This document shows, one piece after another, positions 1-9,878 of a stretch of 20,023 bases of DNA. Source of the stretch: Ophiosphaerella korrae (lineage: Eukaryota; Ascomycota; Dothideomycetes; Pleosporales; Phaeosphaeriaceae); the NCBI GenBank assembly GCA_028456385.1, contig JALNQF010000605.1, positions 1-20,023 of the forward strand, in the 5' to 3' direction. Position 1 is the stretch's first letter. Every line of letters starts with the position of its first letter. The notes beneath the pieces were generated by a model. That model saw only the letters and a program-made list of their open reading frames with translations. It did no database searches and had not been told where the DNA came from. Made by a program: the position numbers and the translations under genes.

Positions 1-462
1 ATAGAAGGTTTTATCTTAAACCTAATAGGTTCTTAGAATAGCTTTCCTTTAATTATACTTAGTTATTAAGAGTATTTCTTTATTATATACTATATTCCTC
101 GTGTTTCTATAAACTTCCTTAATATAAAGTTTCTTATAGCTCTACTATCTATTATTAGTTATACTTTCTTTCCTTAGTAAGTACTTATCTTTGTAATGTA
201 TAGGCTTCTTATACTTTCTAGCTTTTCTTACCTTAGTATCTTTGTAAATTATCTATCTTTTTAGGGCTATAGCCTTACTTTAAGTTTATATTCTTTATAT
301 TTTAGATATTTATTGTACTTGTATTTATACTATAGTCTTCCTAGGACGTATTTCTTAGATAATTTTAGTCTAGGCCTTATTACTACGTATCCTTCTTTAG
401 GTATTACTTCTTATCCTTAGATATTTTCTACTAGAATTACTCTCTTATAATTATATCCTTTT
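1..462 (-). mobile_element. Element 2, left part (protease region), split by element 1
   Basis: This stretch aligns base for base, without a gap, to 4626-5087 of element 1 (constant offset 4625), covering the protease region and the segment upstream of it. It ends exactly at the target duplication of element 1 and continues at 7492. The rest of pol and the 3' LTR of element 2 must lie left of the window. Confidence 0.93.
458..462. repeat. Target site duplication of element 1, left copy
   Basis: The 5-mer CTTTT directly left of the 3' LTR is repeated at 7487-7491, directly right of the 5' LTR. Collapsing the two copies rejoins element 2 (1-462 to 7492 onward) exactly as the matching region of element 1 reads across 5083-5088. 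Confidence 0.93.
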
Positions 463-890
463 TATTATAGGCTTCTTATTATTAACTATAAGTACTTGTT
501 TATAGAGTTAGTAAATTACAAAGTAATAGTAAAAGTTTATATTAGGATCTATAATAACTATAAATAATAGAAGATATTTTATAACTATCTTATATTAGCG
601 TTCTATAGTTAAAGGATTAAATTACTAATACTATCCTAATAATACGTATTCTTACTAACTATATACTTAATATAATCTATAATCTATAGTTATAAGAGCT
701 AGTAGATTATAGATTACTCTAATTTATAATCTATTAATGCTAAGAGTCTATAGATTATAGATTGCCCTAGGTATCTTAGTTATATATAGTTTCCTAATTA
801 AGATTATTACCTTACTCGTCCTATACTTTGTTAGTACTTAAGTTAGGATTAATTAGCTTTATCTCGATTCCTTCTATTACGCCTATAACA
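463..890 (-). repeat. 3' LTR of element 1
   Basis: 428 bp, beginning TATTATAGGC and ending GCCTATAACA on the plus strand. It aligns end to end with 7059-7486 with no length difference, and the mismatches seen are transitions. It is the 3' LTR because a purine-rich tract adjoins its inner edge (891-904, minus strand) and gag lies at the other end. It contains a cluster of alternating inverted repeats at about 672-764. Confidence 0.95.
672..764. repeat. Alternating inverted repeats inside the 3' LTR
   Basis: A motif close to AATCTATAATCTATAG appears four times in alternating orientation (forward, reverse, forward, reverse), so several hairpins could form. The same cluster occurs in the LTRs at about 7267-7359 and 9661-9752, so it is a built-in LTR feature. 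A role is unknown. Confidence 0.8.
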
Positions 891-904
891 CTATCTCCCT
901 TTTT
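891..904 (-). other. Polypurine tract of element 1
   Basis: The minus strand reads AAAAAGGGAGATAG directly against the inner end of the 3' LTR, the expected place of the RNase H-resistant primer for plus-strand cDNA synthesis. It fixes the element's orientation independently of the coding evidence. Confidence 0.85.
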
Positions 905-968
905 AAGTAAGCCCTTATTTATCTATCTTAGGGCTAGAGTTATTAGTCTAGTTTCCTTATTAATATAG

Positions 969-1584
969 AGTTCTTTATCTTCCCTTATACCTATTTTATC
1001 TATACGCTATTGCTATCTTCTTACTAATTACGTATTACGTAATAGTGTTAAAATATTTCTTTATTCTTATTACGCTTCTCCTAAATTAAACCCTAAGTCT
1101 CTTCCTTATATTATTTCTACAAACAATAGTAGGGCTTATAAAGCGTATATTTATACAAATATACGTAGTTCTTATAATATGTCTAGTGTTTCTCTTTCTA
1201 AGTATACGTTTATTACACTTATTCTTACGTCTAGGCTTAATAATAATAGGGAAAGCTATTAACTAGACTTAAGAGAAATTACTATCTTAAATTATAGAGG
1301 CTAAAGCTAAGTATAAGCGTATCTAGGAGCTTACGTAGAGTAAGCTAGTAAAGAATTAAGCTTATCTCTCTTGTCTTTATAAGATAAAGGCCTTAAATAA
1401 TAAGAAATTAGCTAAATAGTTAGTAGCTTTAGAAGCTAAGCTAGACTTAAATAAGGCGTTTATTGTAGCAGGTTATATATTAGACGTTCTTATTATCTTT
1501 CTATCTATTATTAGTAATATTAGTTCTCTTAGTTTACTACTAGGCGTTCTAGAGGGTTTTAATTTTAGAACTCCTCTAGTTTCT
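969..1584 (+). pseudogene. Candidate plus-strand ORF at the 3' end of element 1
   Basis: Between the end of pol and the polypurine tract the plus strand shows coding-like sequence in two frames. From 969 to 1259 one frame is open for 97 codons, rich in Ser, Asn and Thr, with no stop, unusual in DNA this rich in TA. From about 1273 to 1584 another frame looks charged and helical (segments such as EAKAKYKRI and LVALEAKLDLNKAF) and its five stops are TAA or TAG at sites that read naturally as Gln. A frameshift or intron could link the two. The frame runs convergently into the gag-pol end, overlapping it by about 20 bp. A small coiled-coil-like protein is possible. I do not recognise the product, and chance cannot be excluded. 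Confidence 0.4.
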
Positions 1585-1599
1585 TAAAGTAATTAAGAT

Positions 1600-1735
1600 T
1601 ATCTTCTAGTTCCTATATTTTTTCCTATAGTTGTCCTTTTTTATCTATACCTATCTATTTAACTAAATAGTAGTTTTTTCTATTATAGAACTAGTATACT
1701 AGAATTTTTTTAACTTCCTATTCTTCTTATTCTTT
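1600..1735 (-). other. C-terminal chromodomain of element 1 integrase
   Basis: The minus strand reads EVKKILVY-FYNRKNYYLVK then a stop (TAG, likely from Trp TGG) and IG, matching the chromodomain core (EVEKIL...YLVKWKG). In chromoviruses this module is thought to steer integration toward marked heterochromatin, which fits the nesting seen here. In frame with the rest of Pol. Confidence 0.88.
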
Positions 1736-1899
1736 ATATATATCTACTTTATATACTAGTAGTTCTATATTTTATAGTACTATCTTAAGTAGTACTATAT
1801 AGAAGGTTAGGTATATCTTTATTTTATTTAGTAGCTTAAGTTTAAATATAACTAGTGTAACTTCTTTCTTAATTTTATATAGTCTTATCTTAACGTAGT

Positions 1900-2830
1900 C
1901 TAGTTTTAGGCTAGGCTATTTACTCTTAATATTTTTTTATACTAACTATACTTTTTCTCCCTCTCTAAATTAAGGTCCCTATTTATATTTCTTATTGTAA
2001 TATTTTACTATTTAATTGTGTAGGAATTCTATATTCTATCTTAGTTAATTATATATATCCTTAAGTCTATTAGTAAAGTTTTCTCTTCTTAGAGACTAAG
2101 ATATCTAATTTCTTAGTGTTTAGTATATATTAGGTTTAAATCTATAGTTTACAAAGAAGAGTAATACTCTTATTACTATGTTCTTTACGCTGTTGTATAC
2201 TAACTATGCTATAGGTAGTAACTATACCTAGTTGTTCTAGTTATAGTTAAAGTAGTATCTTAAGTACTATTCTACTATTTAATTTATTTATTCTAATTGT
2301 CTATCTATCTATAGATAGTATGCTATAGATATTACGTATCTAATTCCTAATTACGCTATTATTATTCCCTATAATTTTAATGTAAATCGTACATCTCTAT
2401 CTATAATAATCTTATCTAGTAGTCTATATTAACTAATTATAGTTCCTAGAACCTAGTGTATAGTAACTTCTATCCTACTTTTCTCTTTATATAGTTTAAA
2501 GTATAAGTACTTTATAAGTTTATCTATAATTATTAGGATTCTATTGTATTTAACTCCTAATATTAAGTCTTTAGACTTTAGTAGCTTTGTAATAAAGTCT
2601 ATTATAATAACTCTCTATAGTTATTCTAGTACTTTTACTAGTTATAGTATTCTATATAGTACGTATCTATTATACTTATTTCTCTAGTATTCTATATAGT
2701 CTTGTAGTACTTCTATTACTAGTTATCTTACTTTTAGGATATAATAGTCTCTTAAGAGTCTATTTAATATTTTGTTAATACCTTAGTAACTATATACTAG
2801 TAATTTATAGAATTATTGTATAAATTCTCT
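1900..2830 (-). other. Integrase domain of element 1
   Basis: An HHCC zinc-binding module (YKLLVYSYQG near 2780-2815; Y-IEY-RNK near 2671-2702, Cys now Tyr) is followed by a DDE core with IIIDFITKLP (about 2590) and IIIDRDVRFT (about 2380-2410). The third acidic region lies near 2290. Residues match the Gypsy integrase pattern and share the gag-pol frame. Confidence 0.9.
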
Positions 2831-3049
2831 TTAAATCTTCTTTAGAATATATATTCTTTTATATACTTATATAAGTCTTTCTTAGGTTTTAAGTTTTTCT
2901 ATTTCTTTAGATACTTTATGTGTTACTTTCTAAATCTATTTATCTAGCTCGCTACTTATTCTTTTAAGTGTTATAGCTATTTTTAGTATATTTAGGACTA
3001 GGTGTTCTTTTTTGTTCTTAACTAGAACTATACTAGTTACGTTTACTTC

Positions 3050-3430
3050 TTTTTATAAATCTAGTCTTTTACTAAGGGCGTCTATAAATTAGTTATCTTT
3101 CTCTTTTGTATATATAATTTCTATATTAAACGTTAATAAATATTCCTACTATCTTGTATAGTATTATAATAGTTCCTTATTTATTATAAATCTTATAAAG
3201 TTCTTATAGTCTATATAGACCTTTATTTAGTACTTTGCTCCTTGTAAGTATACTCTCTATTACTTAAATACTTTATAGATTACTAGTATTTCTTTATTAT
3301 AGATTAGGTAGTTAAGTTCTACTAGTTTTATTTTCTTAGAGAAGTATTTAACTAAGTATTCTTTTTTAGTCTCTAAGTCTTCCTATATTAGTGCTATTCT
3401 GTAGACTAAATTAGATGCGTCTATTTTTAC
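3050..3430 (-). other. RNase H domain of element 1
   Basis: KIDASN at about 3407-3427 is the first catalytic Asp block of Gypsy RNase H. It is followed by a segment like YNKEILVI-K (about 3300) and, near the C-end, DALSKRLDL (about 3060). It is in the same frame as RT and degrades the RNA strand of the RNA-DNA hybrid. Confidence 0.88.
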
Positions 3431-3559
3431 TATTACTAGTAGGTCTAGGTTATATATTATAATAACTAGGTTCTCTATAAACTTCTTCTTAATTTTATTA
3501 AATACTTTATTACATTCTTTAGTCTATTTAAATAGTATATCTTTCTTTATAAGTCTTGT

Positions 3560-4200
3560 AATAAGTTCTATATCTTTAGAGTATCTTACTATTAACTTTC
3601 TATAAAAGTTAGCTAACTTATAAAATTATTATACTTCTTTTAAGTTCTTTAGTGTTAGCTATTTGTAGATTAACTTAATCTTTTTTAAGTTAATTTTAAT
3701 CTTTCCTAGTTCTATAATAAATCTAAGGAAATCTATTTCTTTTATATAGAACTTGTATTTCCTTATTTTAAAGAATATTTTAGCTTCTACTAGCTTTTCT
3801 AGTACTTTGTATATATATTGTATATATTCTTCCTCTATTTCTAAGAATATAAGGATATTGTCTAAATATACAAATATAAATACGTCTAAGTATTCTCTTA
3901 GTACTATGTTAATTCTTTCCTAGAATACTACTAGTATATTTATTAAGCTAAAGGGTATAACCCTATATTTATATAGTCTATATTATGTTCTAAACGCTAT
4001 TTTCTATTTATTACCTTTCTTGATTCTAATTTAGTAGTAGGCGTTTTAAATATCTAGTTTCGTAAAGATTTTTACTTTCTATAGCTTATCTTGTATTACG
4101 TTAATTTATAGTAGTAGGTATTAATTTTTGTTTATAACTATGTTAGTTTTTCTAAATTTTACGTAGGGCCTTTTATTACTTATCCCTTTTTTATCTATAA
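3560..4200 (-). other. Reverse transcriptase domain of element 1
   Basis: Clear Gypsy RT in the gag-pol frame. A KYRVIPF segment near 3955-3975 matches the -MPFGL- block, FVYLDNIL at about 3850-3880 is the catalytic YLDD block with its last Asp read as Asn, and IDFLRFII near 3725 matches the -EFLG-I- block. LANFYRKLI near 3600 marks the junction toward RNase H. The domain is of usual length. Confidence 0.92.
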
Positions 4201-4519
4201 ATATAAGTCTATATACTACTAAAGATTTAGATTCTCTTATCTATTCTTTCTTTATTACGTTCTTAATAAATACTTATTTAATTTTAGATTCTTCTTCTAT
4301 TTTCTAGTAGACTAGGCTCTATCCTATATTTTTACTTTCTTCTAGTTCTATTACTAAGTCCTATAGTTAATATTCTAGAAGGTAATCTTCTAGCTCTATA
4401 AGCTATTTTTCCTATTTCTTATATTCTTCTAGGAATTCTCCTTTACAAGTGTTTATATTAGCTTTTAATATATCTATTTTATAGTACTTAATTTCTCCTA
4501 TCTTCTAATTAATATATAG

Positions 4520-4870
4520 GTTAGTTATCTATAACTATAGTATACCTAGTATTATATCTTATTTGTTATTAATTGTTATTATATCTATAACTATATTTTT
4601 AATCTTTATTCCTTCTAACTTAAGTATAGAGAGAACTATCTCGAACCTAATAGGTTCTTAGAATAGTTTTCCTTTAATTATACTTAGTTATTAAGGGTAT
4701 TTCTTTATTATATAACGTATTCCTTATATTTTTATAAACTTCTTAGATATAAAGTTTCTTATTACTCTACTATTAATTATTAATTATACTTTTCTTCCTT
4801 AGTATATACCTATTTTTGTAATATATAGGCCTCTTATACCTTCTAACTTTTTTTATTTAAGTGTTTTTAC
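4520..4870 (-). other. Aspartic protease domain of element 1
   Basis: The minus strand encodes a retropepsin-like stretch: INS at the position of the active-site D(S/T)G followed by NFISKKF (about 4745-4790), and farther on an ILGI-like segment (about 4540-4560) matching the usual ILG-PWL end of Gypsy proteases. The first Asp reads as Asn, a GAY to AAY change consistent with RIP. Confidence 0.8.
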
Positions 4871-5977
4871 AAATTATCTATCTTTCTAGGGCTATAGTCT
4901 TACTTTAAGTTTATATTCTTTATGTTTTAAGTATTTATTATACGTGCACTTGTACTATAGTCCTCCTTAGACGTATTTCTTAGATAGTTTTAGGCTAGGT
5001 CTTATTACTACGTATCTATCTTTTTAGATTATTTCTTATCCTTAGATATCTTCTACTAGAATTACTTTTGTATAGTTATAACCTTTTCTTCTTATAGGCT
5101 ATATACTATTATTTACTTTAGAGTTCCTATATATAATACAATTCTTATCTAAGTATACTAACTATAATACTTTAAAGTATACTAAGTGCCTTAGGTTTAT
5201 TATTTTATTATCTCCTTCCTAGTACTTATCTCTTCTAGGTATATCTATTGTTAGGATATAGTATACTACTAGTACTCTTAGTATATAGGCTTTATTAATC
5301 TATCGCGTCTTTTTTACAAGATATTACTATTCCTTTTCTATAGGTATTCTTCTTACTATAACTATATATTACTTTATCTATTCTTAAAATAGTATAAACT
5401 TTATTTCTTTAGGATTGCGTTCTTTCTAGTCTTTATACGCTTTCTCTATACTTATAACTATTAAGTATATTTAAATAAACTTCTAATTTTTATTTTATTC
5501 TTCTATTTCTATTATTATATAACTATTATAGCTATATATTATTAGCTAAGTATACTCTATACCTCTTATACTAACCTATCTCTTACTTTCTTATAGTCTT
5601 TTAGAAGAAGCTATAGTAGTCTCTTTATCTTATATTAGTCTTTTAGCCTAGATTAATAGTACTAAGGGTTCTTCCCTCTCTAAGTCTTCTATTAGTAAGT
5701 ATATTACTTAAGCTATTTCTTCTAGCTAAGCTTTTATTTTATTTTCTTTTATTATAGCTACTCTATTTCTTTGTTTTTATAAGAACTATACTACTCTTTA
5801 CTTACTAGAAAAGTATATATAGTAGTTATTATTATAACAAAAAGTCTAATAGAGTATTACGTGTTATACTTCTTTGCACCTAGCTACCTTTTCTTAGGGT
5901 TTAGCTTACGCTTATAGTACTTCTTTCTTCTTTTTAGTTATTTTTAACTAAGTTTCTTTCTTTAGGTTTTTACTTCT

Positions 5978-6088
5978 ATAGTCTTTTATAAAGTGTCCTA
6001 GTTTCTTATATTTATAATATACTATATCCTTCTTCTTTTATAAATAGTAGTCTTTTATATAGTAGCTTTTCTTACTATAGTTAAAGTA
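5978..6088 (-). other. Two tandem CCHC zinc knuckles of Gag, element 1
   Basis: Two 14-codon units, 6047-6088 then 5978-6019 (minus strand), match C-x2-C-x4-H-x4-C with Cys codons mutated to Tyr (TGY to TAY), for example YKYKKLGHFIKDY, which keeps GHF intact. They bind genomic RNA in Gag nucleocapsid. The same pair occurs in elements 2 (8376-8486) and 3 (11898-12008). Confidence 0.9.
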
Positions 6089-7036
6089 TGTAAAGTCTTT
6101 ATTCTTCTTCTTTTTCTTGTCCTTGTTAGTATTAAGGATTATAGGATCTCTAGCATCCTAGTTTCTAGTTTAGGTGCTATACTTGTTCTTCTTCTATTCT
6201 TAAAGATTATCGTCGATTTAGATTACCTATTACTTTAAGGCTTCTAGTATCCTTAGTTTTTCTATTTAGATTATCTTGTATCGTATTTTTAAGTTTAGTC
6301 CTTGTTTAAATTGTAATATTAAGGCTAACTCGTTCTATTCTATATTTTAGAATAGTTACTTAAATTATAATACGTACTTAGGAATACTCTAGTTTTGTGT
6401 AAGCTTTTCTAGCTATTCTTTAGCTTGTCTAGTAACGTCTATATCCCTAAATACTACTCTTATTTGTTTAGTAAAGTATTTATAACTTCTAAAAATAGCT
6501 CTTATTTTATCTTTCTAGGTTATTAGAGAATATATTGTATAGTCTATCTAGTAAGGTTTGTACTATCTTATTACGTCTTCTTTAAGGTGTAATCTAATAT
6601 ATATTACCTTTTTTTCTTCTAGATTAAAGTATAGTACTTATATATCTATTTAGAGTTATACTAAAGCTATAAAAGGTTTTAGTTTTTCTCTTGTTCTATT
6701 AAACTTCTTAAGAATAGGTATTTTTAGTAGTTTCTTTATAGCACTTATTACTAGGCGTTATATAATTAATTCTATTTAGTTCTAGCCTTTAATAATAGCC
6801 TTAATCTATACTTTGTTTTATTTCGCGTAATCCTATAGTTCTTTGTTCTATATTTCTAGAGTATTAATTACTATCTTTATATCTTCTTTATCTAAGATTA
6901 AGTTATTAATTTAGTCTTTAATTGTTTCCTATATAGTACTATTAGACTTATAACTACTCCTAGGGGCTTTACTTATTTTAGTTAAACTTTCTACTATTAT
7001 ATTAGCTAGACTATACGCTACTTACGCTTTACTCCT

Positions 7037-7058
7037 CGTAATAACTAAATTAGTAAAG
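7037..7058 (-). other. Putative primer-binding region of element 1
   Basis: The bases just inside the 5' LTR are conserved next to the 5' LTRs of elements 2 and 3 (left of 9451 and of 12982). On the minus strand they share a core TTACTAATTTAGTTATTA. Position and conservation suggest the tRNA primer site, but RIP has altered TG and CA positions and I could not assign a tRNA. Confidence 0.5.
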
Positions 7059-7486
7059 TATTATAGGCCTCCTATCGTCGACTATAGGTACCTATTTATA
7101 GGGTTAGTAGATTATAAAGTAATAGTAAAAGTTTATATTAGAATCTATAATAACTATAAATAATAAAAGATGTTTTATAACTATCTTGTATTAGCGTTCT
7201 ATAGTTAAAGGATTAAATTACTAATACTATCCTAATAATGTACATTCCTACTAACTATATACTTAACATAATCTATAATCTATAGTTATAAGGGCTAGTA
7301 GATTATAGATTACTCTAATCTATAATCTATTAATACTAAGAGTCTATAGATTATAGATCGCCCTAGGTGTCCTAGTTATATATAGTTTCCTAATCGAGAT
7401 CGTTACCTTACTCGTTCTATGCTTTATTAGCACCTAAGTTAGGATTAATTAGCTCTATCTTAATTCCTTCTATTACGCCTATAACA
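7059..7486 (-). repeat. 5' LTR of element 1
   Basis: 428 bp, the partner of 463-890. It retains slightly more original bases than the 3' LTR, such as a CGTCG near its left edge where the other copy has TATTA, showing uneven RIP of two once-identical copies. Being the 5' LTR it should carry the promoter for the minus-strand genomic transcript; I see no promoter motif I would call. Confidence 0.95.
7267..7359. repeat. Alternating inverted repeats inside the 5' LTR of element 1
   Basis: Same arrangement as at 672-764, with four alternating copies of a motif like AATCTATAATCTATAG. Being in the 5' LTR, it lies where promoter or regulatory DNA of the element is expected. Confidence 0.8.
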
Positions 7487-7491
7487 CTTTT
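7487..7491. repeat. Target site duplication of element 1, right copy
   Basis: CTTTT immediately after the GCCTATAACA end of the 5' LTR, identical to 458-462. The uninterrupted site is seen within element 1 itself at 5083-5087. Confidence 0.93.
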
Positions 7492-9389
7492 CTTCTTATA
7501 AGCTATATATTATTATTTACTTTAAGGTTTCTATAGATAATATAATTCTTATCTAGGTATAATATCTATAATACTTTAAAGTGTACTAGATATTTTAGAT
7601 CTATTATCTTATTGTCTCCTTCTTAGTATTTATCCTTCCTAGGTGTATCTATTATTAAGATATAGTATACTATTAGTACTCTTAGTATATAGGCTTTATT
7701 AATTTATTATATCTTTTTTATAAAGTATTACTATTCTTTTCTTATAGGTATTCTTCTTACTATAACTATATATTATTTTATCTATTCTTAAAATAGTATA
7801 AACTTTATTTCTTTAAGATTGCGTTCTTTCTAGTCTTTGTACGCTTCCTCTATACTTATAACTAGTAAGTATTTCTAAATAAACTTCTATTATTTATTTT
7901 ATTCCTCTATATCTATTATTATATAGCTATTATAACTATATATATCTAGCTAGGTATACTCTATACCTCTTATACTTTCTTACTTCTTACTTTCTTATAG
8001 TCTTTTAGAGGAAGCTATAGTAGTCTCTTTATCTAGTACTAGTTCTTTAGCCTAGATTAATAGAGTTTAGGGCTTTTCTCCTTTTAAATCTTCTATTAGT
8101 AGGTCTATTATATATACTATCTCTTTTAGCTATACTTTTATTCTTTCTTTTATTACTACTACTCTATTTCTTTATTATAGGAAGTATCTTACTCTTTACT
8201 TACTAGAAAAATATATATAGTAGTTGTCTCTATAATAAAAGGTCTAGTAGAGTATTACGTATTATATTTCTTTGTTTTTAGCTACCTTCTCTTAAGGTTT
8301 AGCTTGTACTTGTAGTACTTCTTTTTTCTTTTCTATTATTTTTAACTAGGTTTTTTTCTTTAGGTCTTTACTTTTATAGTCTTTTGTAAAGTGTCTAGGT
8401 TTCCTATATTTATAATATACTATATCTTTTTTCTTTTATAATTAGTAGTTTTTCGCGTAGTAGCCTTTCTTACTATAGTTAAAGTACGTAAAGTCTTTAT
8501 TCTTCTTTTTCTTTCTATCCTTATTTATATTAAGGATTATAGAGTCTCCTTTGTCTTAATTCTAGGTATAATCTCTATATTTATTCTTCTTCTATTCTTA
8601 AAGATTATTATTAATTTATATTACCTATTAATTTAGAGCTTTTAGTATCCTTAGTTTTTCTATGTAAATTATTTTGTATTAGATTTTTAAGTTTAGTCCT
8701 TACTTAAATTGTAATATTAGGGCTAACTTATTCTATTCTATATTCTATAATAGTTACTTAAACTATAATACGTATTCTAGGACACTTTAATTTTGTATAA
8801 GCTTTTCTAGCTTTTCTTTAGCTTATTAGGTAACGTCTATATCCCTAAATACTACTTGTATTTATCTAGTAAAGTATTTATAACTTCTAAAGATAGCTCT
8901 TATTTTATCTTTTTAGGTTATTAGGGTGTGTATTATATAGTCTATCTAGTAAGGTTTAAACTATCTTATTATATTTTCTTTAAGGTATATTCTAATATAT
9001 ATTACTTTCTTTTCTTCTATATTAAAGTGTAGTACTTATATATCTATCTAGAGTTATACTAAAGCTATAAAAGGTCTTAGTTTCTCTTTTATTCTATTAA
9101 ACTTCTTAAGGACTAGTATCTTAGGTAGTTTCTTTGTTGTACTTATTTCTATACGTTACGTAATTAATTCTATTTAGTTTTGTCTTTCTATAATAGCTTT
9201 AATCTGCGCCTTGTTCTACTTTACGTATTCCTAAAGTTTCTTATTCTAAGTCTCTAATACTTTAATTACTATTTTTATATCTTCTTTATTATTAATTAAT
9301 TTATTAATTTAGTTTTTAATTGTTTCCTATATAGTACTATTAGACTTGTAACTACTCCTAGGTGCTTTACTTTTTAAACTTTCTACTAT
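7492..9389 (-). pseudogene. Gag of element 2, 3' side cut by element 1
   Basis: The start is inferred at 9389 (ATA for ATG, followed by GTAGAAAG as in elements 1 and 3). Two CCHC knuckles at 8445-8486 and 8376-8417 lie 301 codons in, in frame, against 303 in element 1 and 304 in element 3. The two-codon difference matches a 6-bp deletion near the N-terminus (about 9363-9382). The frame leads to the insertion of element 1 and resumes in 1-462. There are many RIP stops. Confidence 0.9.
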
Positions 9390-9450
9390 CGTATTAGCTA
9401 GACTATACGCTACTTCTACTTTACTTCTCGTAATAACTAAATTAGTAAGG
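7492..9450 (-). mobile_element. Element 2, right part (gag region), continuation of 1-462
   Basis: Aligns to 5088-7058 of element 1, being 12 bp shorter, and starts at the base that follows the target duplication. With 1-462 it forms one interrupted element. Its right edge adjoins its own 5' LTR (9451). It belongs to the same family as element 1 but is visibly more diverged than the two LTRs of element 1 are from each other. Confidence 0.93.
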
Positions 9451-9878
9451 TGTAATAGGCTTACTAGGGTTAACTTCCTAATAGCCTAAAGGGTATTAGT
9501 AGATTAAGAGTTAATAATAAAAGTTTTTATTTAGGATCTATAATAACTATAAACAATAAAAGATATTTTATAACTATCTTGTATTAGCGTTCTATAGTTA
9601 AAGGATTAAATTACTAATACTATCTTAATAATACGTATATTATTAACTATATACTCGTCTTAATCTATAATCTATAGTTACTAAGATTAATAGATTGTAG
9701 ATTACCTTAATCTATAATCTACTAGTGCTAAGAGTCTATAGATTATAGATTAACCTAGGTGTCTTAATTGTACGTAGCCTCTTAATTAAGTTCGTGTTCT
9801 TTAGAGTTATATAGGTCTAAACTAATTATTATAGGGCTAATTAGTTCTATCTATTATTCTCTTATTACTATTATAATA
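9451..9878 (-). repeat. 5' LTR of element 2
   Basis: 428 bp, starting TGTAATAGGC and ending ATTATAATA, aligned without net length change to the LTRs of element 1 but clearly diverged in its first 45 bases. The gag side lies to the left, so on the minus strand this is the 5' LTR. Immediately to the right (9879) the sequence is internal RT of another element, which places element 2 inside element 3. A 5-bp duplication would begin at 9879 (TATAC); its twin is outside the window. Confidence 0.88.
9661..9752. repeat. Alternating inverted repeats inside LTR of element 2
   Basis: Same four-part inverted arrangement as in the LTRs of element 1, in a more diverged LTR, showing the structure predates the split of these copies. 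In the still more diverged LTR of element 3 (12982-13408) the equivalent stretch, about 13195-13280, has a different palindrome-like sequence built on AAATTTATAAAG. Confidence 0.75.

Larger units (their letters stand above)
1565..6997 (-). pseudogene. Gag-Pol polyprotein of element 1 (many RIP stop codons)
   Basis: One frame can be followed from a likely start at 6997 (now ATA, probably ATG before RIP; the same position has ATA in elements 2 and 3) to an in-frame TAA at 1565-1567, about 1,811 codons. The landmarks are all in this frame: zinc knuckles (about codons 304-317 and 327-340), RT YLDD-type motif (about codon 1044), RNase H IDASN, integrase DRDVRF and the chromodomain. So Gag and Pol were a single frame without a programmed frameshift. 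The N-terminal part has the retrotransposon Gag pattern (a stretch like FN-T-REKLKPFIA). In-frame stops are frequent and mostly sit where Gln or Trp is expected. Whether the final TAA is the true stop or a mutated Gln codon is uncertain. Confidence 0.92.
463..7486 (-). mobile_element. Element 1: complete Ty3/Gypsy chromovirus, RIP-inactivated
   Basis: A full-length LTR retrotransposon of 7,024 bp. Two LTRs of identical length (428 bp) start TATTATAGGC and end GCCTATAACA, which fits original TGTTATAGGC...GCCTATAACA termini (10-bp inverted ends, TG...CA). A 5-bp target duplication CTTTT flanks it. On the minus strand the order is 5' LTR (7059-7486), putative primer-binding region, Gag with two zinc knuckles, protease, RT, RNase H, integrase, chromodomain, a 3' spacer with a plus-strand frame, polypurine tract, 3' LTR (463-890). 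This order with a C-terminal chromodomain defines a chromovirus. It is the youngest insertion here because it interrupts element 2 and nothing interrupts it. Many stop codons make it non-autonomous today. Confidence 0.95.

Noticed and set aside
672..764. CRISPR-like array of short repeats
   Set aside because: The repeats alternate in orientation, have no regular unique spacers, and recur inside LTRs of a eukaryotic retrotransposon.
891..1564. Envelope-like gene after pol on the minus strand
   Set aside because: The minus strand shows no coding-like frame here; the only coding signal is on the plus strand and has no membrane or signal segments of the expected kind.
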